Positions 9,444-17,181 of a DNA stretch of 64,000 nucleotides are shown here, piece after piece. Position numbers and translations under genes: made by a program. Source of the stretch: Acidobacteriota bacterium (GTDB taxonomy: Bacteria > Acidobacteriota > Terriglobia > Bryobacterales > Bryobacteraceae). Below the pieces are notes generated by a model. The model worked only from the letters and a program-made list of their open reading frames with translations. It was not told where the DNA came from and did no database searches. The stretch covers positions 16,202 through 80,201 of the forward strand of contig JAFDVS010000038.1 of the NCBI GenBank assembly GCA_018268935.1. The letters are read 5' to 3'. Every line of letters starts with the position of its first letter. Within the stretch, counting starts at the first letter, position 1.

Positions 9444-12400
9444 ATGTTGAAGAGATTGATTGTTGGTCTCATCCTTTTCTCGATTTGCGTGTGGTCGCAG
9501 ACGATTACGGGTTCGATCACAGGGTCGGTACGCGACAGCTCCGGACTTGCGGTAGCAGGAGCGGAGTTGAGTTTGATTCATCCCTCAACGGGCGTGGAAC
9601 GGAAAGCCACTTCGAATGAGCGTGGAGATTTCGTTTTCGCCAGTCTGCAACCGGGCAGCTATGAGCTGACGGTGAGCATGACGGGATTCAAGACCGTAGA
9701 ACGGAAAGGACTGCGGCTGAGCGCATCGGAAACGCTACCGGTGGGCGATATTGCGCTGGAAGTGGGCGCGGTGAATGAACGCATTACGGTGACGGCGCAA
9801 GGTTCGACGGTGCAGACCGCCAGTGCGGAGCGCTCCGGCGTGGTGACATCGAGCCAGGTGGAGAACCTGTTGATCAAGGGCCGGAACGTGACCTCGCTGT
9901 TGAGTCTACTGCCTGGCGTGGTAGACCTGGCGGACTCCGATAGTCCCGACCGCAACTTCAATATCTATGTGCAGGGGAATCGCCGGAACACGAATGCGTT
10001 TATGTTGGACGGGATGTCTCTGAACGCGATCGGGAACAACTTCAATGTTCTGGTTGGAGTGAGCCAGGATGCGGTGGCGGAAGTGAAGATCCTGCTGGGT
10101 AACTATCAGGCGGAGTATGGGCGCATGTCCGGGGCGAATGTGCAGATCGTAACGAAATCGGGGACTCGCGATTTTCACGGGTTGGGCTCGTACTTCAAGC
10201 GGCACGAGCAGTTCAACGCGAACAACTTTTTCAACAACCGGCTGGGCGCTGTGAAACCACGCTACCGGTTCAACACGTGGAACTACAACGTGGGCGGGCC
10301 TGTGTATATCCCGGGCAAGTTCAATCGCAACCGCGACAAGCTGTTCTTTTTCTTTTCTCAGGAATACTGGCCACTGAAGGTGAGCCAGCCGATTTCGCAA
10401 CTGACGGTGCCCACGGAGTTGGAGCGTGCAGGGGACTTTTCGCAATCGCTGGATCTGAACGCCCGGTTGATTACGGTGCGCGATCCGAACGCGAACGCGT
10501 TGTTCCCGGGGAATCGGATTCCGGCGTCGCGGCTGGACGCGAGTGGAGTGGCGCTGCTGAAGTTCTTCCCCGCCCCGAACTTTTTCGACCGCGGAATTTC
10601 CGCGGGCCGTTACAACTATGTGTTTCAGACAGACAACAACACGCCGCAACGGACGGAGACGTTGAAGCTCGATTACAACATCAACTCGAATAATCTGCTG
10701 TTCGGCAACTTCACTACGTATTCGGATGTGCAGGAGGGAGCGATCGGCATTCCGTCGTCCGGCGGGACGAACTGGCCGCAGATGCGGAAGACATTCGATA
10801 ACCAGGGCAAGTCGGGAATCTTCCGGTATCAACGAATCTTTTCGCCGACGTTGATCAACGAGCTGACGGTGGGGATCATCCGGCGGCCGGCGAACGATGT
10901 GGTGGACAGCGCGGAGGTGCAACGAAACCTGCGAGACACGGTGGGATACAAGACATCGCAATTCAATCCGACGGGGAATCCATTGGGAGTGATTCCCAAC
11001 GCGAGCTACGGTGGAGTGAACCAACCGGCAAATCTGACGATTGAAGGGCGATTCCCGCTGGTGACGACGCACGATTCGTTCAGCGTGACAAACAACGTCA
11101 CCAAGACGTTTACGTCGCATACGATGAAGGCCGGCATCTACGTGGATCGGATCTGGCGCAATGCGGCGAATGCGGTGAATTTCAACGGAAACATTGATTT
11201 CGGACGGAATGTGAATAACCCGCTGGATACGGGCTATGCGTATTCGAACGGCGCGCTGGGTGTGTTCAACTCGTACACAGAAGCGTCGAACCGCCCGTTC
11301 CTGCATTTCCGGTTGAGCAATGTGGAGTGGTTTGCGCAGGATAACTGGAAGGTGAACCGGAGGCTGACGCTCGATTACGGAATGCGGTTCGCGATGATTC
11401 TGCCGCTGTTTGAGCAGGACAATCTGGTATCGAGCTTTGCTCCGGGGCGCTTTGACCGTTCGAAGCAAGTACGGTTGCTGGAGCCGAGGATTGTAAGCGG
11501 GACAAGGCGGGCGGTGCATCCGGTGACTGGAGAATCGTACCCGGCGTCCTTGATTGGCGCGATTGCTCCTGGCGTGGGCAATCCGGACAACGGCCTGGTG
11601 GTCGCGTCGAAGGATTCGAGTGTGCCACGTTCGTTGATTGACAACCGCGGAGTACATTTTGGGCCACGGGTCGGATTTGCCTACGATCCGTTTGGGAAGG
11701 GAACCACGGCTATTCGCGGCGGTTTCGGGATGTTCTATAACCGGCAGAACCTGGATGCGGTGCTGAATCCTTATACGACACAAGCGCCGTTGGTGCAGAA
11801 TCCAGTCATTACGTTCGGCACGTTATCGACGCTGCTGTCGTCGGCGGGATTGCTTTCTCCGCAGAACATTCTGGGCATTGATCAGGCCGGTCATGTACCG
11901 ACGGTGATGAACTTCAGCCTGTCGGTGCAGAAGCGGATTGGCTACGGAACGGTTGTGGATGTGGGCTATTCCGGATCGCTGGCGCGGCATCTGATGTGGC
12001 AGCGGAACATTAACTCGATTCCGTTTGGTTCGAACTTTGACCCGAAGAATGCCGACTCGACGGCGAACAATGTGCCGCTTCCACAGGCGTTTCTGCGGCC
12101 GATCGTCGGCTATAACAACATCAATATGCGGGAGTGGGCATCGAGTTCGAACTACCATTCGCTGCAGGTTAGTGCAAACCGGCGGTTTGCAAGGGGCGTG
12201 CAGTTTGGAGCTTCGTGGACCTGGTCAAAGGCACTGGATTACAACGACAACGATACAGACGGGGTTTCGACGCTGGTTCCGGTGCGCGTGTGGAACTACG
12301 GACTGGCGTCGTTTGACCGCACGCATGTATTGAAGCTGAACTGGTTGTGGGATGTGCCGAAGACCAATGTGCGCGGCCCGCTGGGCATGGTTGTGAATGA

Positions 12401-12845
12401 CTGGCAGGTATCGGGAATTGCCAGCTTTGTTTCCGGCCAACCGCTGGCGATTGGCTATTCGACGACGACAGCGGTGGATATCACAGGCTCGCCGACGGAC
12501 GGGGCACGCGTCGTGATTGTGGAGGATCCGAATCTGCGAAAGAGCGAGCGGACGTTCTCACGGAACTTCCGCACGGATGTGTTCCGGCTACCGGCGAGAG
12601 GCACGATTGGGAACTCGGCGAAGACGAATATTCGCGGGCCCGGGATCAACAACTGGGACATTGCGCTGTTCAAGAATTTCCCGATCTACAAGGAGCGTGT
12701 GCGGATGCAGTTCCGGACCGAATTGTACAATGCGTTCAACCATACGCAGTTCACCGGGCTCGATACCGGGGCACGTTTTGATCCGCAGGGTAACCAGGTG
12801 AATGCGAGGCTGGAGAATTCACGGCTGCGCGTTCGCCACGAGTGA
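9444..12845 (+). CDS. Oar-like TonB-dependent receptor with frameshifted C-terminal strand
   Basis: Second tandem receptor, with signal peptide MLKRLIVGLILFSICVWSQ and a carboxypeptidase-regulatory-like domain (ITGSITGSVRDSSGLAVAGA). The plug region includes NLLIKGRNVTSLLSLLPGVV, and a barrel of about 900 residues follows. A ribosome-binding site (aagggga) lies just upstream of the ATG. The predicted protein ends NARLENSRLRVRHE, which is not a receptor C-terminus. Adding one G in the GG at 12812-12813 gives GEFTAARSPRVIQFALRMYF, the expected final strand with terminal Phe, stopping at 12872-12874. The deletion therefore replaces about the last 20 residues, including the terminal aromatic signal recognised by BAM. 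It is probably non-functional if the deletion is real. Confidence 0.88.
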   Translation: MLKRLIVGLILFSICVWSQTITGSITGSVRDSSGLAVAGAELSLIHPSTGVERKATSNERGDFVFASLQPGSYELTVSMTGFKTVERKGLRLSASETLPVGDIALEVGAVNERITVTAQGSTVQTASAERSGVVTSSQVENLLIKGRNVTSLLSLLPGVVDLADSDSPDRNFNIYVQGNRRNTNAFMLDGMSLNAIGNNFNVLVGVSQDAVAEVKILLGNYQAEYGRMSGANVQIVTKSGTRDFHGLGSYFKRHEQFNANNFFNNRLGAVKPRYRFNTWNYNVGGPVYIPGKFNRNRDKLFFFFSQEYWPLKVSQPISQLTVPTELERAGDFSQSLDLNARLITVRDPNANALFPGNRIPASRLDASGVALLKFFPAPNFFDRGISAGRYNYVFQTDNNTPQRTETLKLDYNINSNNLLFGNFTTYSDVQEGAIGIPSSGGTNWPQMRKTFDNQGKSGIFRYQRIFSPTLINELTVGIIRRPANDVVDSAEVQRNLRDTVGYKTSQFNPTGNPLGVIPNASYGGVNQPANLTIEGRFPLVTTHDSFSVTNNVTKTFTSHTMKAGIYVDRIWRNAANAVNFNGNIDFGRNVNNPLDTGYAYSNGALGVFNSYTEASNRPFLHFRLSNVEWFAQDNWKVNRRLTLDYGMRFAMILPLFEQDNLVSSFAPGRFDRSKQVRLLEPRIVSGTRRAVHPVTGESYPASLIGAIAPGVGNPDNGLVVASKDSSVPRSLIDNRGVHFGPRVGFAYDPFGKGTTAIRGGFGMFYNRQNLDAVLNPYTTQAPLVQNPVITFGTLSTLLSSAGLLSPQNILGIDQAGHVPTVMNFSLSVQKRIGYGTVVDVGYSGSLARHLMWQRNINSIPFGSNFDPKNADSTANNVPLPQAFLRPIVGYNNINMREWASSSNYHSLQVSANRRFARGVQFGASWTWSKALDYNDNDTDGVSTLVPVRVWNYGLASFDRTHVLKLNWLWDVPKTNVRGPLGMVVNDWQVSGIASFVSGQPLAIGYSTTTAVDITGSPTDGARVVIVEDPNLRKSERTFSRNFRTDVFRLPARGTIGNSAKTNIRGPGINNWDIALFKNFPIYKERVRMQFRTELYNAFNHTQFTGLDTGARFDPQGNQVNARLENSRLRVRHE

Positions 12846-12873
12846 TTCAGTTCGCGTTGCGCATGTACTTCTG

Positions 12874-14202
12874 ATGAACCGCAGATCTTTCTTACAACTT
12901 ACCGCCGCTGGGGCACTCACAGCTCAGGCGGCGCCGCGTCCGAACATCATCCTGGCGATGGCGGACGATCAGGGATGGGGAGACACATCATATAACGGGC
13001 ATCCGGTGTTGCGGACGCCGGTGCTCGATGAGATGGCGCGAACGGGGATCCGGTTTGACCGCTTCTACTCCGGGGCTCCGGTGTGTTCGCCGACTCGTGG
13101 GAGTTGCCTGACCGGGAGGCATCCTTACCGGTACGGGATCTTCTTTGCGAATGCGGACAGCGGGACGGATGCTCCATCGAAGTATGCACTGCCGGACCGG
13201 GAGTACACGATCGCGGAGTTGTTGAAGCCGCTGGGATACACGAGCGGGCACTTCGGGAAGTGGCACTTGGGGGACTTTACGGGCCCGAAGAAATCGGCGC
13301 CGACGGATAACGGGTTTGACGAGTTTTTCTCGACAACGCGGAAGGTGCCGACGGTGAATCCGGATGGGTACTGGACGAAGGATGGTCGTGTGCCGGGGGT
13401 GTTGGAGGGAGACGATTCGCGGATTCTGATGGACCGGGCGCTTCGGTTCATTGAAAGCGCCGTGAAGGCGGGGAAACCGTTCTGCGCGGTGATCTGGTTT
13501 CATGCTCCCCATGAGCCTGTGCTGGCCACGGAAGCGCATCGGAAGCCGTATGCCGGGCACGGGGAGAAGGAGCAGCACTTCTACGGGGCGATTGCCGCAG
13601 TGGATGAACAGATGGGCCGTTTGCGGGATACGCTGAAGCGATTGGGCGTGCGCGACAACACGATGCTGTGGTACGCGAGCGACAACGGGCCGGAGGGCGA
13701 CCGGAAAGAAACGGCGTCACCTGGGAGTCCGGGGCCGTTCCGGGGGAGGAAACGGAGCTTGTTTGAGGGCGGGATCCGGGTGCCGGGGCTGTTGGAGTGG
13801 CCGGCCCGTTTCCGGAAGCCTCGGGTGATTGCGACGGCGGCTTCGACGAGTGATTACGTGCCGACGATTCTGGGAGTGGTGCATGGGAAGCTTCCGGCCA
13901 CGGATGGGATGGATGGGGTTGACCTGATGCCCATACTGGAGGGGAAACGTTTGAAACGCGATGTGCCTATTGCGTTTGAAACAATGGGAAACACGCGTGG
14001 TTCACCGAAATTGGCGTGGGTGGAGGAGCGGTGGAAGCTGCTGACGGATTTGGATGGCGGCGAGGAGATGCTGTTTGATCTGGCGAGCGACGCGAGCGAG
14101 CGGACGAATATGGCGGCGAAGTATCCACAGGAATGTAGGCGAATGCGCGCCAGATTACAGGCGTGGCGCGCATCGTGCGTGCGAAGCCGGGATGGGTTGT
14201 AG
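12874..14202 (+). CDS. Secreted sulfatase (type I, formylglycine-dependent)
   Basis: Alkaline-phosphatase-fold sulfatase hydrolysing sulfate esters, probably of polysaccharides. The signal is Tat-like (MNRRSFLQLTAAGALTAQA). The metal-binding N-terminus is NIILAMADDQGWGD. The formylglycine site is Cys71 in CSPTRGSCLTGR, matching C-x-P-x-R. Other sulfatase blocks are GKWHLGD, WFHAPHEP and YASDNGPEGDR. The 442 residues fit N-acetylgalactosamine-6-sulfatase-like members. The ATG is chosen because it overlaps the restored stop of the upstream receptor (TGATG) and begins the signal peptide; the frame is open further upstream, but that stretch encodes no plausible protein. Coupling to a receptor suggests uptake and desulfation of one sulfated glycan (inference). 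Confidence 0.9.
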   Translation: MNRRSFLQLTAAGALTAQAAPRPNIILAMADDQGWGDTSYNGHPVLRTPVLDEMARTGIRFDRFYSGAPVCSPTRGSCLTGRHPYRYGIFFANADSGTDAPSKYALPDREYTIAELLKPLGYTSGHFGKWHLGDFTGPKKSAPTDNGFDEFFSTTRKVPTVNPDGYWTKDGRVPGVLEGDDSRILMDRALRFIESAVKAGKPFCAVIWFHAPHEPVLATEAHRKPYAGHGEKEQHFYGAIAAVDEQMGRLRDTLKRLGVRDNTMLWYASDNGPEGDRKETASPGSPGPFRGRKRSLFEGGIRVPGLLEWPARFRKPRVIATAASTSDYVPTILGVVHGKLPATDGMDGVDLMPILEGKRLKRDVPIAFETMGNTRGSPKLAWVEERWKLLTDLDGGEEMLFDLASDASERTNMAAKYPQECRRMRARLQAWRASCVRSRDGL

Positions 14203-15165
14203 TTAAGCGAGTTCGCCGTCGTAGTGCGGGCGGAAGTTGCGGGCGCCGGCCTCGGCTCGCTTATAACGCTCGACTTTGGTGCCGATGGGGCCTTGCTTGG
14301 TGCGGCTGAGCAGTGTGAGTTGCTCGCGGTCTGTCATTTTCTTGAATGACTTCACGATGGCGACGTTCTGCTCCAATTGCTGCACGGTTTCGACGCCGGA
14401 GACGAGCGTGTCGATGTTCTGGCTGAGCGAGTAGCGGAGACATTCCTCGATGGTGGCCACCTTGTTGGCAGTGATGCCGCCGATGGCGTTGCTCTTCATG
14501 GCGATGAGGCCGAGGCCCTTTTTCTTGATGTTGGGCATGACCGAATCGATGAAGCTGAGGTAGTGCTTGTCGATCAAGTTGACGGGGTGTTGCACGGTTT
14601 CCCATCCGTCGTAGCCGTCGAGCAGGCGCTGGTGGACGGCCGGGTCGGCGTGACCGGTGAAGCCGATGTGGCGCACCTTGCCTTCTTTTTTTGCTTTGAC
14701 GAAGGCTTCGAGAGAGCCGTTGGGGCCGAAGATTTTGTCGACTTCGTCGTGGCGGACAACTTCATGGCACTGCCACAGATCGAGGTAATCGGTCTTCATG
14801 CGGCGGAGTGTGTCTTCGAGTTGGCGCATGGCGCTATCCTTGTCGCGCTTTTCGGCCTTGGACATGAGGAGCACTTTTTGACGGCGACCGCTATCGAGGG
14901 CTTTGCCGTAAATCTCGTCGCTGCGTCCGTTGTGGTACTTGTGGGCGCTGTCGAAGAAAGTGACGCCGAGGTCCATGGCGCGGTGGATGATGCGGACGCC
15001 TTCCTCTTCACCCTTGACCGCCATGTGAAAGCCGCCGAGAGTGAACTTGGAGACCTTGAGTCCACTCTTGCCGAGGGTGACCATGGGCATGGGCGTGTCG
15101 GCAAGGGCTTTGGGGTCGACGGCGAGCGCTGCCGTGGACATGGAGAGGAATACGCGTCTTTGCAT
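14203..15165 (-). CDS. Aldo/keto reductase family protein with signal-like N-terminus
   Basis: NAD(P)H-dependent oxidoreductase of the aldo/keto reductase TIM-barrel superfamily. Visible parts are the start of the barrel (VTLGKSGLKVSKFTLGG), the catalytic Asp/Tyr region FFDSAHKYHNGRSDEIYG, the lysine strand VLLMSKAEKRD and the histidine strand DYLDLWQCHEV. The N-terminus (MQRRVFLSMSTAALAVDPKA) carries a twin-arginine-like leader, as in many Acidobacteriota members. The gene is convergent with the sulfatase: the two stop codons are adjacent with no intervening base. The last about 20 residues are basic and lack an obvious cofactor motif. Substrate unknown. Confidence 0.88.
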   Translation of the reverse strand: MQRRVFLSMSTAALAVDPKALADTPMPMVTLGKSGLKVSKFTLGGFHMAVKGEEEGVRIIHRAMDLGVTFFDSAHKYHNGRSDEIYGKALDSGRRQKVLLMSKAEKRDKDSAMRQLEDTLRRMKTDYLDLWQCHEVVRHDEVDKIFGPNGSLEAFVKAKKEGKVRHIGFTGHADPAVHQRLLDGYDGWETVQHPVNLIDKHYLSFIDSVMPNIKKKGLGLIAMKSNAIGGITANKVATIEECLRYSLSQNIDTLVSGVETVQQLEQNVAIVKSFKKMTDREQLTLLSRTKQGPIGTKVERYKRAEAGARNFRPHYDGELA

Positions 15166-15212
15166 ATAGGAATTCTACAGCACCGCACGTGCATACTGGA
15201 TGAGGACATCAC

Positions 15213-15659
15213 ATGGGCAATCTGCTGCTGTTTCTGGAGCTGGCCGCCATTTCATTGTGGCTGGGAAGCATCGTGTTCTTCTCCTTTGTTGTTGCGCCGG
15301 CGTTGTTTCGGAGTCTGGGGAAGGAGACGGCGGGGATGGCGGTGCGAACGATCTTTCCGCAGTATTACTTGCTGGGGATTGCGTGCGGCCTGGTGCTATG
15401 CGGGGTGCAGGTGGCGCGAGGGCTGTTGTGGTATTGGGGCGGGATGATTCGTCCGTCAATTGTGCTGTTCGTGCTGCTGACGGCGGTTGCCGTTTATGCG
15501 CGGCAGCGGCTTACACCTGCAGTTGACGCAGCACGCAAAGAGGGTGAATCCGGGAAGACGGATTTCGATAGACTGCATAGACGCAGCGTGCAACTGAACG
15601 CTTTTTTGTTGTTGTGCCTTGTAGTTCACATCATATGGATGGCAATGAGGGGATATTAA
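15213..15659 (+). CDS. DUF4149/TMEM205-like integral membrane protein
   Basis: Small inner-membrane protein (148 aa) with four predicted helices: [53 protein letters not shown] and [15 protein letters not shown]. The N-terminal pattern [20 protein letters not shown] between the first two helices is typical of DUF4149 proteins. No enzymatic role is established for the family. It is divergent from the aldo/keto reductase with 47 bases between starts, and lies four bases upstream of the collagen-like gene, so the two may be co-transcribed. Confidence 0.78.
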   Translation: MGNLLLFLELAAISLWLGSIVFFSFVVAPALFRSLGKETAGMAVRTIFPQYYLLGIACGLVLCGVQVARGLLWYWGGMIRPSIVLFVLLTAVAVYARQRLTPAVDAARKEGESGKTDFDRLHRRSVQLNAFLLLCLVVHIIWMAMRGY

Positions 15660-15663
15660 CGGA

Positions 15664-17028
15664 ATGAGACAGCGTGCTACTGTTAAGGACATGCGCTTCC
15701 GAACCGTATTTGGTTCCGTAGCGATTGTCATTTCGCTCGCGGCGCAGCAGAACCTGCCCGCGCAAACAGCCGACCTTGCCAACTGGGCGGCGCCACTTTA
15801 CTGGACACCTGATTCAAGCAACTCCGGCGAACGAGCCGCAGCGATCACGGGACAGATCCCGCTGGTTGCGGTGCAGCCATGCCGTGTGGTGGACACACGG
15901 CCGGAGTATGCGATCCTCGGCTTCCAAGGGCCTTTTGGACAGCCGATGCTGGGGGGCAGCCAACTCCAGACGAGAGAGATTCCGATTCCATCGGGGAAAT
16001 GCGGCATTCCAACCAATGCACGCGCGTATTCACTGAATATCACGGTGGCTCCGCTAGAGCCGCTGCAATACCTGACGGCGTGGCCCACGGGACAGCCCAG
16101 GCCAAACGTGTCGACACTGAATTCCTTTGAAGGGAAGGTGGTGGCGAATGCGGCGATCGTGGCCGCGGGGACAGCGGGTTCGATCTCGATTTACGTGACG
16201 AACGCGACGCATGTATTGATCGACATCAACGGTTACTATACGGATCTGGTGGGCGGAGGTCCAACGGGACCTGCGGGGCCAGCGGGTCCTGCGGGGCCAG
16301 TGGGAGCTACCGGAGCGGTAGGGCCGACCGGAGCGACGGGTAGCGTTGGGCCCGCGGGGCCAACGGGAGCCGCGGGACCGGTGGGCGCCACCGGCGCGAC
16401 GGGCGTAGCCGGCGCAACTGGGCCGGCTGGTGCTACTGGACCTGCAGGAGCGACGGGAGCCGCGGGACCGGTGGGCGCCACCGGCGCGACAGGCGTAGCC
16501 GGTGCGACCGGGCCTGCGGGTGCTACTGGCGCGACGGGAATTGGAGTTGCGGGCCCGGCTGGGCCCACAGGCGCCACTGGATCCACGGGTGCTACCGGTG
16601 CAACCGGGGCCACAGGGGCGGGTGGCCTGTCTGCGTACGGGGGCGTGACTCACTTGGCGACCATCGCCGATTCAACTGTCGTTGGCGGTGCGGACGTTCC
16701 ATTCAGCAACAATGGCGCGCTGAGCGGGATTACGCATACCCCTGGAACGACCACCATCGTTGTCCCCACAGCAGGGGTGTATGAGGTCTCCTATGGCATC
16801 AACATCACGGCTGGAGTCGGGAGCGCGATGGGCATCGCGGTGAACGGCAGTGTCAATCCATTGAGTTCGGTTACGGCTCTGGTTGCGACGGGGCACTTGT
16901 CCGGACGAGTGATGCTGACGCTGTCAGCAGGAGATGTGCTAACGATGCGCAATAACAGTGCGGTTCCGTTGGTGTTAAGCCTGGCGCCATCTGCGGGGGC
17001 ACAATTGACAGTGAAGCGAGTGAACTAG
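15664..17028 (+). CDS. Secreted collagen-like protein with N-terminal beta domain and C1q/BclA-like tail
   Basis: Three-part exported protein. The leader is [18 protein letters not shown]; an internal ATG at 15691 may be the true start, since it begins the leader directly. Residues about 60-195 form a beta-rich module with [30 protein letters not shown] and [11 protein letters not shown], a module widespread in Acidobacteriota surface proteins without a function known to me. Residues about 199-320 are Gly-X-Y collagen repeats rich in Ala-Thr-Gly, with one break (GIGVAG). The last 135 residues resemble the C1q/TNF-like trimerisation head of BclA ([19 protein letters not shown]). Probably a trimeric surface filament or adhesin. 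The Thr-rich Y positions could be O-glycosylated, as in BclA (inference). Confidence 0.85.
   Translation: MRQRATVKDMRFRTVFGSVAIVISLAAQQNLPAQTADLANWAAPLYWTPDSSNSGERAAAITGQIPLVAVQPCRVVDTRPEYAILGFQGPFGQPMLGGSQLQTREIPIPSGKCGIPTNARAYSLNITVAPLEPLQYLTAWPTGQPRPNVSTLNSFEGKVVANAAIVAAGTAGSISIYVTNATHVLIDINGYYTDLVGGGPTGPAGPAGPAGPVGATGAVGPTGATGSVGPAGPTGAAGPVGATGATGVAGATGPAGATGPAGATGAAGPVGATGATGVAGATGPAGATGATGIGVAGPAGPTGATGSTGATGATGATGAGGLSAYGGVTHLATIADSTVVGGADVPFSNNGALSGITHTPGTTTIVVPTAGVYEVSYGINITAGVGSAMGIAVNGSVNPLSSVTALVATGHLSGRVMLTLSAGDVLTMRNNSAVPLVLSLAPSAGAQLTVKRVN
16363..16529 (+). repeat. 90-bp internal tandem repeat in the collagen region
   Basis: Two near-identical copies (from 16363 and from 16453) of a segment encoding [21 protein letters not shown], one residue set per 30 codons, offset by exactly 90 bases. 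They differ at several synonymous third positions, so the duplication is not brand new. Length variation of collagen tracts by slippage or recombination is well known in bacterial collagens. Confidence 0.8.
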
Positions 17029-17104
17029 ACAGTTGACCGGCTCCCTGACGGCGAGCGGCTCAGGAACGGCCGCAGGATTGGTTGCGCCGATGGGAGAATG
17101 CGCG

Positions 17105-17155
17105 AAAAAAAAGCGGATGCGAATGACGGACTGTACGTCCGCCGTTCGCATCCGC
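17105..17155 (-). terminator. Rho-independent terminator for the propeller-cytochrome gene
   Basis: An 11-bp perfect stem (GCGGATGCGAA at 17113-17123 with TTCGCATCCGC at 17145-17155) is extended inward by a second short stem (CGGAC/GTCCG). Read on the minus strand it is followed by eight consecutive T (the A run at 17105-17112). It sits 26 bases past the stop of the minus-strand gene. No T run exists on the plus side, so it acts one way. Confidence 0.85.
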
Positions 17156-17181
17156 GAATCCCGACCCAGGTGGCTTCGCGC

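Noticed and set aside
9906..11783. 625-codon open frame on the minus strand
   Set aside because: It is antisense to the second receptor, whose reading frame and family are certain; the composition is Arg/His-rich shadow sequence.
6600..12820. Both receptor frameshifts lie a few bases before GAATTC
   Set aside because: GAATTC simply encodes the conserved Glu-Phe in each place; two occurrences are readily explained by chance and there is no cloning-scar signature around them.
16258..16620. GC-rich repeated stretch that could be mistaken for a CRISPR or satellite
   Set aside because: It is in frame and encodes Gly-X-Y collagen repeats; there are no constant repeats separated by unique spacers.
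17113..17155. Possible bidirectional terminator for the collagen-like gene
   Set aside because: There is no T run on the plus side, so only the minus-strand role is supported.
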